DNA of 64,000 bases from Affinirhizobium lemnae (GCF_022968395.1 NZ_JALJQZ010000018.1:23185-87184); one strand, 5' to 3'; shown: positions 38,940 through 47,829, numbered from the stretch's first letter. Notes: generated by a model from the letters alone, not told the origin. Numbers and translations: made by a program.

Positions 38940-39368
38940 CTAGTCTCCGGTATCTGCCACATCCTCCGCAATCTCCTGCCGGAGTTGCGGCCCCTTGGCG
39001 AGCCGCCGTCCGAGCGCGGTGACGAAGGCGTTGTAGCGTTCGCCAGTTTTGGCTCGGGCGGCCTGTGCTGCGGGTTCTGGTAAGGCCGGGGTCGTCGACA
39101 GCCAGAAGCGAACGAACACGGCAAGGGTCTCGACCGAAATCCCGACATCGCGTTCGAGGCGTGCCATACGACGATCGATCTGATCGAGACGCTTGGTGAA
39201 GGTTGCTTCCTGGCGCTCGGCCGCGTCAGGTGAGAGGAAGGATTCGATCGCCGCTTCGGCAATGAGAGACCGGGACTGGTCCTGTCGCGCAGCATGTTCG
39301 ACGAGACGTTTCATGACTGCGGGTTCGAGATAAACGGAAAGGCGTTGCTTGCGTGGTGATTTTGTCAT
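38940..39368 (-). CDS. CopG/ribbon-helix-helix-type protein upstream of the trb genes
   Basis: 142 residues from the ATG at 39368. The N-terminus KQRLSVYLEPAVMKRLVEHAARQDQSRSLIAEAAIESFLS is a ribbon-helix-helix DNA-binding domain. A helical coiled-coil-like stretch (ERQEATFTKRLDQIDRRMARLERDV) and a basic tail follow. CopG-like genes sit between traG and trbB on this class of elements and may control the transfer genes or assist at oriT. The stop is 26 bp from the end of the inserted helicase gene. Confidence 0.8.
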   Translation of the reverse strand: MTKSPRKQRLSVYLEPAVMKRLVEHAARQDQSRSLIAEAAIESFLSPDAAERQEATFTKRLDQIDRRMARLERDVGISVETLAVFVRFWLSTTPALPEPAAQAARAKTGERYNAFVTALGRRLAKGPQLRQEIAEDVADTGD

Positions 39369-39375
39369 GTGCGCC

Positions 39376-41364
39376 TCACAGGTCCATGCCGTCGTCGGGA
39401 TCGAGGGAGACCTGACGCGCCACGCCCTGCATGACACGGGACAAGCGGCTATTGCGGACGGCGTCTTCATCCGTCTCGTCCGGCAGGTCGATTTCGAACT
39501 CATTGCTGATCGGGGTTTTCTTCTCGACCGGCGCGACGTAGTTGAGTTCCGGCTGATGTCGACGCTCAGATTCGGTCGGATCCTCGTCGCCCTGATCACT
39601 ACCTGTCGGAAGAGGCGCGGAAACGTCCGGATTGGCCGGCACCGGCAAGCCTGTCCAGTCGTCGGGCCGCCCAACCGCTGAAGCGGCCAGCTTGGGCGGG
39701 GGCAGCAGGCGTTCTTTGAAACGGGCATCCTCGAAATATCGGGCCTTTTTCGCGCGGATCGGCGCGAGGCCCGCCGCCATGACGATCTCCTCGGTCGGCG
39801 GCAGTTGCATAATTTCGCCGGGGGTCAGGAGGGGGCGTGCCGTCTCGGAACGCGAGACCATCAAATGTCCGAGCCAGGGCGAGAGCCGGTGTCCGGCATA
39901 GTTCTTCATCGCCTTCATTTCGGTCGCCGTGCCGAGTGCGTCTGAAACGCGCTTGGCGGTCCGTTCATCATTGGTGGCGAAGCTGACACGGACATGGCAG
40001 TTGTCGAGGATAGAGTTGTTCGCGCCATAGGCCTTTTCGATCTGGTTCAGCGACTGGGCGATTAGGAAGCTTTTGAGGCCGTAGCCTGCCATGAAGGCCA
40101 GTGCGCTCTCGAAGAAATCGAGCCGCCCAAGCGCCGGAAACTCGTCGAGCATCAGGAGAAGGCGGTGCCGTCCGGACTTGGCCTGCAAATCCTCGGTCAA
40201 CCGACGCCCGACCTGGTTGAGGATCAGACGGATGAGCGGCTTGGTGCGGGCGATGTCGGACGGCGGCACAACGAGATAGAGGGTTGCCGGATGTTTAGCG
40301 GTGACTAAGTCCATGATCCGCCAGTCGCATCGGCGAGTGACCTCAGCAACGACCGGATCGCGATAGAGGCCGAGAAACGACATGGCGGTGGAGAGCACGC
40401 CCGAGCGCTCATTGTCGGACTTGTTGAGGAGTTCGCGTGCCGCGCTGGCGATGACGGGGTGCGGACCGGCTTCGCCCCGATGCGCAGTTTTCATCATGGC
40501 CGCGAGCGTCGACTCGATCGGGCGCCGTGGATCGGAGAGAAACGCGGCGACGCCCGCCAAGGTTTTGTCAGGCTCCGCATAGAGGACATGCAGAATGGCC
40601 CCGACCAGCAGGGCGTGACTGGTTTTTTCCCAATGGTTGCGCTTTTCGAGGGAGCCTTCGGGATCGACGAGGATGTCGGCGATGTTCTGTACGTCACGCA
40701 CCTCCCATTCCCCGCGGCGGACCTCCAGCAACGGATTATAGGCGGACGATTTGGCGTTGGTCGGATCGAAGAGCAGGACGCGGCCATGCCGGGCGCGGAA
40801 GCCGGCTGTGAGCTGCCAGTTTTCGCCCTTGATGTCATGGACGATGGCCGAGCCGGGCCAGGTCAGAAGCGAAGGCACGACAAGACCGACTCCCTTGCCG
40901 GAGCGGGTCGGGGCAAAACAGAGGATGTGTTCGGGGCCGTCGTGGCGCAGGTAGTGCTCGTCATAGCGGCCGAGCACGACGCCATCGTGTCCCAAAAGAC
41001 CTGCGGCCTTCACCTCATCGGGTTCAGCCCATCGGGCGGAGCCATAAGTCTCAACCTTTTTGGCCTCGCGCGCCCGCCAAACCGACATGCCGATGGCGAC
41101 GGCTGCCGCGATCAGGCCGCCGGATGCGGCGATGTAGGCACCTTCCACAAAAATCGATGGTGCATAGGCGTCATAGGCGTACCACCACCAGAAGAAGGCA
41201 GGCGGCAGGTAAAATGGAAAGCCGAACAGCCGAAACCAGGGCTCGCCCAGCTCAGGCTGGAAGGCCAGCCGCCATGCCACCCACTCGGTCGCGCCCCAAA
41301 TGCAGATCAGAACAATCGAAAGAACGGTGAGGATCTGGCCCCAGAGAATTTTGGTCGCGGACAT
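39376..41364 (-). CDS. traG: Type IV coupling protein TraG (VirD4-like)
   Basis: 662 residues. Two to three N-terminal membrane helices are followed by Walker A FAPTRSGKGVGLVVPSLL (about 150-167), the KGENW motif, and Walker B RLLLMLDEFPALGRLDFFE. It ends in an acidic tail. TraG proteins bring the relaxase-DNA complex to the secretion channel and pump the DNA. It lies between relaxase and copG, starting 23 bp after the relaxase stop. Confidence 0.95.
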   Translation of the reverse strand: MSATKILWGQILTVLSIVLICIWGATEWVAWRLAFQPELGEPWFRLFGFPFYLPPAFFWWWYAYDAYAPSIFVEGAYIAASGGLIAAAVAIGMSVWRAREAKKVETYGSARWAEPDEVKAAGLLGHDGVVLGRYDEHYLRHDGPEHILCFAPTRSGKGVGLVVPSLLTWPGSAIVHDIKGENWQLTAGFRARHGRVLLFDPTNAKSSAYNPLLEVRRGEWEVRDVQNIADILVDPEGSLEKRNHWEKTSHALLVGAILHVLYAEPDKTLAGVAAFLSDPRRPIESTLAAMMKTAHRGEAGPHPVIASAARELLNKSDNERSGVLSTAMSFLGLYRDPVVAEVTRRCDWRIMDLVTAKHPATLYLVVPPSDIARTKPLIRLILNQVGRRLTEDLQAKSGRHRLLLMLDEFPALGRLDFFESALAFMAGYGLKSFLIAQSLNQIEKAYGANNSILDNCHVRVSFATNDERTAKRVSDALGTATEMKAMKNYAGHRLSPWLGHLMVSRSETARPLLTPGEIMQLPPTEEIVMAAGLAPIRAKKARYFEDARFKERLLPPPKLAASAVGRPDDWTGLPVPANPDVSAPLPTGSDQGDEDPTESERRHQPELNYVAPVEKKTPISNEFEIDLPDETDEDAVRNSRLSRVMQGVARQVSLDPDDGMDL

Positions 41365-41387
41365 CGGTTTCGTCTTTCGTCAAAAGG

Positions 41388-43127
41388 TCAAAGGCCAATC
41401 CCGCGTTTGCGGGCAAAGCTCCAGTCGATGCCGCCATCGGCGCGGGCGATCCCGGAGACATAGCGGTTGAGATGCTTTTCGAGTGAGGGGGTCCAGGGTA
41501 CGAGCTGGAAGCCGAGGCCATCATCGATCATGGCGAAGCGGCCGGAGGCGAGCGTGAGCCGACGGCGATAATCGCCGGTCACATAGTCGCCGGTCCCCGA
41601 AGCGTTGAACGGCCGACCAGTCTCGGCTGCGATTGCCTGACCTGCCTGTTCCATTTCCTGGTTTCGCAGGGTCTCGATCAAGCCGCGCGGAAACATCATC
41701 TGGTTGCCACGACGCACGGCAATGCCCTGCGCGACAAGGTGATCGGCACGGGCTTGCAGGGCCTGACGCACCTCCGCACCGAAGCCGCCGTCAGAGAGCG
41801 CGTGCGGCTCACGGGCGATGTTCTGGCGATCAAGCCAGGTCGCGCCGGACGCCGTGATCTGCCGATCAATGTCGTAGTCCGAGCGCACCGCGAGCGCTGC
41901 GCGGCGCTGGCCATTGGCGTCATCGAATTTGCGCAGCTCGACAATGGAACCGGGCGCACTGTCACCAGCAGCGTCGAGGTTGGAAAGCTTGATGTGATGC
42001 GTGCGTCCGTCTACACCATCGACCACGGCATAAGCGGTGCCTTTCAGCTCGTCATCGAGGCCACGGGCGACGAGCCGCCCGACAATCGCGTCATCGAGAC
42101 TTTCACCGGCTAGGACGAAGCTCGCCGGCCCACGTTCAATGCCGTGATCTGTCAGCGCCCTGTGCATGCGCTTGATGATGTCGCCGCGCTCACCAAGCGC
42201 GCGCAGGGTGGCTTCTGCCTTGTCGTCAATGATCCATTGCCCCGCGCCAACCTCATGGGCGAGGCCGAGGGTTTCGAGCTTGCGCAGCCGGCCGATTTTC
42301 TGACCATGGAACTCGTCGGGCCGCTCGGCACTGGCGGGCGCCATCTCGATGATGCCATGGGCGTTGCGATCACGGGAGAGCTGGCGATCGAGCTGGGTCC
42401 AACGGTCGGCGTCGACCTGGGCGGTCAGGCTGCGGCGGATATCGAGGTCAGTGCGCGGCCCCAGCTCCTGGGTGACGAGGTCGGCGGCGCGGGCGCGCAT
42501 GCCATCCTTGATATAGTCACGGGCGATAACAAGGTCCTGACCATCGTCGGCGCGTCCACGCAGGATGACATGCACATGCGGATTGTCCGTGTTCCAGTGA
42601 TCGACGGCCGCCCAGTCGAGCTTGGTGCCGAGATCCTTTTCCATCTGGCCCATCAGGTCACGGGTGAAGGATCGCAGATCGGCCATGTCCGTCGCGTCCT
42701 CCGGCGAGACGATGAAACGGAAATGATGACGGTCGCCATCTGCCCGCTCGGTAAAGGCCTGTCCATCCACCTCGGTATCTCCAGGACCGAAGAGATGCGC
42801 CTTTTCCCCGTCTCGGGTCACGCCATCGCGGCGTAGATAATTAAGGTGGGTGGTGAGTGGTGTTGCGCGAGCGCTGTGGCGGACCACACGGGTCTTGATG
42901 ATAACGACGCGGGAACGGCCGGTCAGAAGGTTATTGGCGCGCACGCTCGCGGTCCGGCCCCGGCCAAAAGTCGAGCGGGTGCCGGAGCTGATGCGGCCAG
43001 AGCGGGGCACGTGGCCGCCAGCCTTCTGGGCCGCTGCCAGGGCCTGAGCGATGAAGGGCCGTGTGGCTTGCGTGCCGGAACTGCGCACGCGGCCTGGACG
43101 GATGCGGAAGTCCTCGTCGCCACTCAT
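41388..43127 (-). CDS. rlxS: Relaxase/mobilisation nuclease, RlxS-type (VirD2-like with DUF3363)
   Basis: 579 residues from the ATG at 43127. The catalytic region has THLNYLRRDGV (candidate tyrosine near 97), DRHHFRFIVSPEDA and the histidine cluster HWNTDNPHVHVILRG (about 177-191), typical of HUH relaxases. The C-terminal half matches the DUF3363 extension of alphaproteobacterial ICE relaxases. It nicks oriT and leads the single strand into the recipient. The 244 bp upstream hold repeats that may be oriT. Confidence 0.9.
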   Translation of the reverse strand: MSGDEDFRIRPGRVRSSGTQATRPFIAQALAAAQKAGGHVPRSGRISSGTRSTFGRGRTASVRANNLLTGRSRVVIIKTRVVRHSARATPLTTHLNYLRRDGVTRDGEKAHLFGPGDTEVDGQAFTERADGDRHHFRFIVSPEDATDMADLRSFTRDLMGQMEKDLGTKLDWAAVDHWNTDNPHVHVILRGRADDGQDLVIARDYIKDGMRARAADLVTQELGPRTDLDIRRSLTAQVDADRWTQLDRQLSRDRNAHGIIEMAPASAERPDEFHGQKIGRLRKLETLGLAHEVGAGQWIIDDKAEATLRALGERGDIIKRMHRALTDHGIERGPASFVLAGESLDDAIVGRLVARGLDDELKGTAYAVVDGVDGRTHHIKLSNLDAAGDSAPGSIVELRKFDDANGQRRAALAVRSDYDIDRQITASGATWLDRQNIAREPHALSDGGFGAEVRQALQARADHLVAQGIAVRRGNQMMFPRGLIETLRNQEMEQAGQAIAAETGRPFNASGTGDYVTGDYRRRLTLASGRFAMIDDGLGFQLVPWTPSLEKHLNRYVSGIARADGGIDWSFARKRGIGL

Positions 43128-43184
43128 GGTAAAACTCTCGCACATCGCGACAAGGCGTTGAATTTACGAAAGGAATGGCAGTTC

Positions 43185-43297
43185 TGCGAGGCGCCGCAGT
43201 TCATCGCACCTCGCAAAAGTGATCCATAACCCATTGAAAACAAACGACCGACCAAGCCCGCACCTCGCGGCCTTTTATCTCGCCATCCTTCGGTCGT
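43185..43297. other. Candidate origin of transfer (repeats next to the relaxase gene)
   Basis: The gap between relaxase and transglycosylase genes contains a perfect inverted repeat TGCGAGG (43185-43191) / CCTCGCA (43209-43215). GCACCTCGC occurs directly twice (43206-43214 and 43260-43268), and there is a second inverted repeat ACGACCGA (43244-43251) / TCGGTCGT (43290-43297). Repeats beside a relaxase gene are the usual makeup of oriT. The nick site is not identifiable by eye. Confidence 0.4.
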
Positions 43298-43371
43298 GTT
43301 GCCAGGCTTCGACCTCTGCGCACGCTTCTCTACGCCGGTGTCCGCCATCGTGCGATCAGGAACCCGAGTGC

Positions 43372-44085
43372 TCATGGTGTGCCTCCTGTACTGGCGCGGG
43401 CGACAAACAGGCCATCAGACTGCGGTTCGATGGCGGAGACATCCCGCACATCCGTTGTCCCCTGGGCCTGCGAGGACGGACGCTTCTCCGGTATGGGAAT
43501 GGCGGTCTGGCGGGTGACGTTCTGCGCGATGAACAGCGGCGCCTGTGTCCAGGTGACGGCATTCGAGGGAGCCGCCAAGATGCTGTCCGATGATCCGTTG
43601 GCATCGACCGATTGCGCCACGAGTGCGACATAGGCGCGGGTTTCGCTGGGCAGCGTTCGGCCCTTGAGCGAGGCTTCATAGCGCCCTGGGCCAGCATTAT
43701 AGGCGGCGATCCAGCCGGGCGAGCCGTAACGGTCGAACAGTTCCCGGATATAGGCGGCGCCTGCGATAATGTTGTCATGCGGATCGTAAGGATCGGCGCC
43801 CAGTCGGTGCCGCACACGCAAGTTTTTCCAAGTCGCGGGCATGATCTGCATCAGGCCCATTGCGCCCTTGGGCGAGAGCGCTCGGCGGTCGCCAGCGCTT
43901 TCTGCCTCCAGCACGGCGCTGATCCAGTGCGCGGGAAGCTCAAACCGGGCAGCGGCCTCGGCGATGTGATCGGCGTAGGCACCGCCGGGCGATTGGGCAA
44001 CCGGCGTCGGCGGATCGGCAATCGCAGGGCTTGGCGGCGCGCTTAGAAAGACAAGGCCGGAAAGGAGAAGAGGGAGCAGGCGCAT
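43372..44085 (-). CDS. Lytic transglycosylase (SLT domain) of the transfer system
   Basis: 237 residues from the ATG at 44085, which follows the DUF736 stop by four bases. A signal peptide (MRLLPLLLSGLVFLSAPPSPAIA) precedes an SLT fold with the catalytic glutamate in VLEAESAGDRRALSPKGAMGLMQIMP and the AAYIRELFDRYG and AYNAGPGRYEA motifs. It opens peptidoglycan locally so the secretion channel can cross the wall, the role of VirB1-type enzymes. A Ser/Pro/Gln-rich tail of about 60 residues follows. Confidence 0.9.
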   Translation of the reverse strand: MRLLPLLLSGLVFLSAPPSPAIADPPTPVAQSPGGAYADHIAEAAARFELPAHWISAVLEAESAGDRRALSPKGAMGLMQIMPATWKNLRVRHRLGADPYDPHDNIIAGAAYIRELFDRYGSPGWIAAYNAGPGRYEASLKGRTLPSETRAYVALVAQSVDANGSSDSILAAPSNAVTWTQAPLFIAQNVTRQTAIPIPEKRPSSQAQGTTDVRDVSAIEPQSDGLFVARASTGGTP

Positions 44086-44089
44086 GGCG

Positions 44090-44425
44090 TCAGTCCCGTC
44101 CTTCACGCTTTTGCGGGCGGTTCCAATGCAGCGACCAGGCGTGACCGGCGTCATCGTCGCGGAAGAGATTGGCGCGGATCGGCTGCGGCAGCAGTGGGTC
44201 GTCGAGAACCAAGGCGATGAATTCGCCCGCGCGTTCGCCGGTGCGTTTCCATCCGGCTCCGGCTTCCGGGCCATCCTCGGTATCGAGGTGGACACGATAG
44301 TCCGGCGCGCCCTCCGTGTCGGACGGGGGAATGGCGACAATCACCAGCTCCGCGCTCAGCATGAGCGTGCGGATGTGACCGGAAAAGCCAGAAGGGTTGC
44401 GCGTAAACTGTCCGATCTGTGTCAT
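44090..44425 (-). CDS. DUF736 family protein (copy 1)
   Basis: 111 residues from the ATG at 44425, preceded by AAGGAGG at ideal distance. It has the DUF736 layout: IGQFTRNPSGFSGHIRTLML, then YRVHLDTEDGPEAGAGWKR and DDPLLPQPIRANLFRDDDA ending in SLHWNRPQKR. These small proteins are always linked to alphaproteobacterial plasmids and ICEs; their biochemical role is unknown. A second member lies at 49666-49992. Confidence 0.88.
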   Translation of the reverse strand: MTQIGQFTRNPSGFSGHIRTLMLSAELVIVAIPPSDTEGAPDYRVHLDTEDGPEAGAGWKRTGERAGEFIALVLDDPLLPQPIRANLFRDDDAGHAWSLHWNRPQKREGRD

Positions 44426-44469
44426 GGAAACCTCCTTGGAATGGTGGAAGAAGACGGCAACGTGGGCGC

Positions 44470-45015
44470 TCACGGCGCTATTGCGCGCCAGGTGAAGTGG
44501 CCTGTTCCGGTCGTGTCGGTGTAGAGAGGCTGCGCCTTGCCGAGCACGTCCGTGACCTGCATCGTGCCGAAATAGCGGCTGTCCAGGCTGTCGCGGGCGG
44601 CGGGGTTGAGTAGAAAAACCGCGTTAGGAGCGATGTGTTGGCAGCCCTGCCAGACCGGCAAGTCCCGGCCGCGACTGTCGCGGTCGAGTGCTGCGGCGGC
44701 GAAACGTCCATCGATCATGATGTCGCGGCCGATCCGGCAGACCTGTTGCCCGGACAAGGCCGCAATGTGTTTCAGGAGCGGGACGCCACGACCGATATAG
44801 CGGCGCTCGACCATGAAACCTTCGAGCGTCTGGTCTGGTCTGACGACCACCAAATCGCCGACTTTGAGCTTGTCGACCGGGCCAACGGCATAGAGGCCGA
44901 TCGGCGCGCTGGCGGTGGCGTTCCAGAGCAGTTTCATCGGCATAACGGAAAAGGTGGTGATGCCGATCGCTGAAAGGGCCGTGGCCGCCGCGAGAAGATA
45001 AAGGAAGCGCTTCAT
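44470..45015 (-). CDS. traF: TraF-type signal peptidase (S26 family)
   Basis: 181 residues: an N-terminal membrane anchor, the catalytic serine in ATASAPIGLY (Ser36), the general base lysine in PLLKHIAALSGQ (Lys82), and the box GDIMIDG-like segment RIGRDIMIDGRF. TraF in RP4 matures and cyclises the TrbC pilin, and a TrbC gene is present here at 33549-33905. Its start overlaps the DUF2840 stop by four bases. Confidence 0.9.
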   Translation of the reverse strand: MKRFLYLLAAATALSAIGITTFSVMPMKLLWNATASAPIGLYAVGPVDKLKVGDLVVVRPDQTLEGFMVERRYIGRGVPLLKHIAALSGQQVCRIGRDIMIDGRFAAAALDRDSRGRDLPVWQGCQHIAPNAVFLLNPAARDSLDSRYFGTMQVTDVLGKAQPLYTDTTGTGHFTWRAIAP

Positions 45016-45533
45016 TGGCTGACCTCCAGTCGTTTAAGCCACGCCCGATGACGCGCCAGCGTGTAGGGGCGTGGCGGTTCGCCGGTCGCGAGGCGATTGT
45101 GGACATGACGCCAGTGATCGGGCGCAACAGCGCACAGGTCGATCCGCAAGGCCTCAATGGCGTCGATGTGGCCCAACACCCGTTCGACCTTCGGCCAGCT
45201 CGCCACATGCAACAGGATGTCGCCACCGGGCACCACGGAAGGCACGGTCTGGAATCCGCAGCCGGGTCGCACGGTGCGCACGACGTAGAGATGCGAACTC
45301 ACCGTGCCGAACCTGTTCGCCGCCCAGCGGATGAGCGCGAAGACGCTCTCCGGCGCGAAGCTGACGCAGCGCCGGCGGCGGTCGATCAGGCGTTCGGAGG
45401 TCTCATGGCCGAAGCGTATCCAGTGTTCGATCTGCTTCTCGATCCACACCAGTTCGACCTCGGTGAGTTCTGTGGCCTGTGCAGATGCTGGCCCAGCCTG
45501 TCGGATCGCTTGCTTGTCCTTCATCACGCTCAT
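45012..45533 (-). CDS. DUF2840 family protein
   Basis: 173 residues with the DUF2840 segments TEVELVWIEKQIEHWIRFG, RRCVSFAPESVFALIRWAANRFGT and GGDILLHVASWPKVERVLGHIDAI. The family is restricted to this type of mobile element and always sits between parA and traF; its function is unknown. It overlaps both neighbours by four bases, so it belongs to the transfer/maintenance operon. Confidence 0.87.
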   Translation of the reverse strand: MSVMKDKQAIRQAGPASAQATELTEVELVWIEKQIEHWIRFGHETSERLIDRRRRCVSFAPESVFALIRWAANRFGTVSSHLYVVRTVRPGCGFQTVPSVVPGGDILLHVASWPKVERVLGHIDAIEALRIDLCAVAPDHWRHVHNRLATGEPPRPYTLARHRAWLKRLEVSQ

Positions 45534-45781
45534 GACGGCTCTCCGGCGTCGGCTGGAAACTCCCGCGCGAGGAGATCGCGCAGCATGTCGGCAACGGTCA
45601 TGCCCCGACGGAAGGCGGCGATCTTGATGCGCCCGCGCATGTCCGGCGTGACGTCGATGGTCAGACGTGCGGTGTTGATGGCGGTGTCAGCGCCGCGCGT
45701 TGGCGCATCAGGAGCCTTGATCCAGCTCTCCGGATCGGCTGGCCTGGCGGCGAAGCCGCGACGGGACGGGCGCTCAGCCAT
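45530..45781 (-). CDS. Ribbon-helix-helix protein, probable partner of ParA
   Basis: 83 residues from the ATG at 45781, overlapping the parA stop by eight bases. The C-terminal part TARLTIDVTPDMRGRIKIAAFRRGMTVADMLRDLLAREF is a ribbon-helix-helix domain after a flexible N-terminal tail, the design of ParG-like centromere-binding proteins. It probably works with ParA in element maintenance (inference from position). Confidence 0.78.
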   Translation of the reverse strand: MAERPSRRGFAARPADPESWIKAPDAPTRGADTAINTARLTIDVTPDMRGRIKIAAFRRGMTVADMLRDLLAREFPADAGEPS

Positions 45782-46430
45782 GACGATCCCTCCCGGCAGC
45801 AAGGCTCGTGATGTCTTCGGCCAATCGGGCAATTTCCCGCGCGGCAGGCCCGTCAGGGTCTAGTTCCTGCACCAGTTGCCCGGATTGGGCGGCGGCGGCA
45901 AAGACGATGCGCTGGCCGATGGTTGCGCCGAGCACCGGCGGGTCATGATCGGCAAGACCGTTAGCCGTTTCACGGGCGATTATGGTGCGCGCCGCACAGC
46001 GATTGAGGACGAACCGGGCGGCAAGGTTCGGACGATAGATGCGGGCTTCCTTGAGCAGGGCGAGCATTTCGGCGGAAGCCCAACCGTCGAGCGGTGACGG
46101 CTGTACCGGGATCAGTACCAGGTCCGCAGCCATAAGGGCCGAGCGCATCAAGCCGGCGACACGGGGCGGACCGTCGATGACGACATGGTTGGCGGTGCGG
46201 GCGAGTTCCGGCGCTTCACGGTGGAGCGTATCGCGCGCCAGTCCAATCACGCCGAAGAGCCGTGCCAGGCGTTCATGCTCGCGTTGCTGCGACCAGTCCA
46301 ATGCCGAGCCCTGCGGGTCGGCGTCGATGAGGGTGACGCGCTGGCCCTGGCGCGCCCATTCACCTGCGAGATGCAGCGCCAGCGTCGTCTTGCCGACACC
46401 ACCCTTTTGATTGAGGAGGGCCACGATCAT
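45774..46430 (-). CDS. parA: ParA-family ATPase
   Basis: 218 residues. It has the deviant Walker A KGGVGKTTLALHLAGEW (about residues 9-25), LIDADPQGSALDWS (A') and VVIDGPPRV, the signatures of the short ParA/Soj type used by plasmids. It positions or maintains the excised element. Its start overlaps the repA stop by four bases. Confidence 0.93.
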   Translation of the reverse strand: MIVALLNQKGGVGKTTLALHLAGEWARQGQRVTLIDADPQGSALDWSQQREHERLARLFGVIGLARDTLHREAPELARTANHVVIDGPPRVAGLMRSALMAADLVLIPVQPSPLDGWASAEMLALLKEARIYRPNLAARFVLNRCAARTIIARETANGLADHDPPVLGATIGQRIVFAAAAQSGQLVQELDPDGPAAREIARLAEDITSLAAGRDRHG

Positions 46431-47530
46431 CGCGCGCCTCCCGAACGGTCTGGAGACCGGCTCTTGGTGATCGGTTTTCCGGCGCTGTCCTGGGGGGCAA
46501 AGGCACCGCCAGATGGGTTTTCCCCATCGCGCGCGCGCATCAAGAAGTTAGATTCTGTGTTAGATTCTAAGTTAAGGGGGCGATTTCCGGTTTTGCGTCC
46601 GTGGGTTACACCCTGTTTGGGTTCCTGATAGCACGAGGGGCCGGTTCCTGATGGTACGTGTCCGAGGGTTCCCGATGGCACGAGGCCGTCCACAGCCTGT
46701 CCACAGGTGGGATTGGGCTCGAAGGCGAGCAGCATGCGCCCGCCAACTTCGACCTCCAGAAATAGCGTGTAGCCTGACAGGGGTTGCCGGCGCACGATGT
46801 CTCGCAGCTCGAAGGCGAAGCGTTTGAACGGCGATAGAGCGCCGGATTTCTGGTGCAGGTGGCGGAAGTCGAACCGCCAACCGCTACGCTGCCGCCCGCC
46901 ATGTTTGCGCACAAGGCGATAGAGCCAGCGGTCAAGCCCGCCGGTCAAATCGAAATAGGCCCGGTCGATGGTGAGGATGAGGGCGTTGTCGAGGACGGCC
47001 TGATAGAACCAGTCGGGCACTATCAGCTCGATCCCATCCGGTCGGCCGGTCCGATCCGTGCGCTCCTTCCATTCGTTGATCCAGGAAAAGCGATGGCGGC
47101 GGCCTTCCGCCGCCTGACGGATGGAGGTGCTGACCGTCGTCGATTGCAGGCGGTCGAGTGCTGCCTTGAGGCGCTGATAGTCGCGAAGCGATGTGCCGCG
47201 GCCGATGAAGGTGAGGATTTCATAGGGCGTCGCCGCCATGAGCCGCGAGGTGCGCAAGCCGGAGTCGCGAGCCTCAACGATCTGGCTTGCGGCCCAGATC
47301 AGGATGTCGGCATCCCAGATGGTCGCCATGCCGTGATCGGGCACGGCCTCGACGCGGATCGAGACAGCGCCCGCGACGAAGTCGATGGGCGTGACGCGAT
47401 GCGATTTGGACAGGGAGAAGAAGGGATAGGCCATGAGATCCTGCGCATCTCTTGGCGCGAAATCGCCAGGGAGTGCCCGAAAGAGATCGAGCTGCCCACG
47501 TTCCGAAAGGGTTCGATGCCGCGCCGACAT
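46427..47530 (-). CDS. repA: RepA-type replication initiator protein
   Basis: 367 residues. It resembles the replication initiator A family: GQLDLFRALPGDFAPRDAQDLMAYPFFSLSKS at the start, FIGRGTSLRDYQRLKAALDRLQ, and two winged-helix-like parts with RAYFDLTGGLDRWLYRLVRKH. It probably allows limited replication of the circular form of the element after excision. The last 100 codons contain short DNA repeats (see 46547-46682) and are low-complexity. It is coupled to parA. Confidence 0.87.
   Translation of the reverse strand: MSARHRTLSERGQLDLFRALPGDFAPRDAQDLMAYPFFSLSKSHRVTPIDFVAGAVSIRVEAVPDHGMATIWDADILIWAASQIVEARDSGLRTSRLMAATPYEILTFIGRGTSLRDYQRLKAALDRLQSTTVSTSIRQAAEGRRHRFSWINEWKERTDRTGRPDGIELIVPDWFYQAVLDNALILTIDRAYFDLTGGLDRWLYRLVRKHGGRQRSGWRFDFRHLHQKSGALSPFKRFAFELRDIVRRQPLSGYTLFLEVEVGGRMLLAFEPNPTCGQAVDGLVPSGTLGHVPSGTGPSCYQEPKQGVTHGRKTGNRPLNLESNTESNFLMRARDGENPSGGAFAPQDSAGKPITKSRSPDRSGGAR
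46547..46572. repeat. 12-bp tandem repeats in the 3' part of repA
   Basis: GTTAGATTCT occurs at 46547-46556 and 46559-46568 with a third partial GTTA at 46571; the period is 12 bp. It lies 50 bp from the iteron-like repeats and is the most AT-rich spot of the region. It could be a melting or binding element, or simply repetitive coding sequence. Confidence 0.5.
46620..46682. repeat. Iteron-like direct repeats inside repA
   Basis: Three copies of a 16-bp unit (GGTTCCTGATAGCACG, GGTTCCTGATGGTACG, GGTTCCCGATGGCACG) start at 46620, 46643 and 46667, so the period is 23-24 bp. Spacing near two helical turns is typical of Rep-binding iterons. They fall in the weakly conserved C-terminal coding part of repA. 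A replication origin embedded in repA is the inference. Confidence 0.6.
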
Positions 47531-47547
47531 GGGACAACGACGCCGGG

Positions 47548-47829
47548 TCAGCGCGCGAGGCGGCTTGGCTGGCCGTCAGACGGGAAGCCATGGCGCTTGG
47601 CGGGAAGAACCTGACCGCGCGGATCGGTTGTCGACGTCACCGCGCCGCGCTCGGCCCAGGCTTGCAGGTCGTCGACGGCGTAGACGACGCGGCCACCGAG
47701 TTTCTTATAGGCTGGGCCGGTGCCATAGGTGCGGTGTTTCTCGAGGGTGCGAGCGGAGAGGCTGAGGAATTCAGCGGCTTCCTTGGTGCGCAGAAAGCGC
47801 GGCGGTAAAACGGCGAGATCGAGTCGCAT
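47548..47829 (-). CDS. AlpA/MerR-like HTH protein, candidate recombination directionality factor (RdfS-like)
   Basis: 93 residues from the ATG at 47829 (GAAAGG upstream). The body FLRTKEAAEFLSLSARTLEKHRTYGTGPAYKKLGGRVVYAVDDLQAWAE is a winged helix of the excisionase/AlpA type. It lies directly ahead of repA and parA and after the DUF6499/DUF2285 genes. In Mesorhizobium ICEMlSymR7A an excisionase gene (rdfS) is switched on by the DUF2285 activator FseA; by context and fold this is a candidate equivalent. A replication or partition regulator is the alternative. Confidence 0.72.
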   Translation of the reverse strand: MRLDLAVLPPRFLRTKEAAEFLSLSARTLEKHRTYGTGPAYKKLGGRVVYAVDDLQAWAERGAVTSTTDPRGQVLPAKRHGFPSDGQPSRLAR

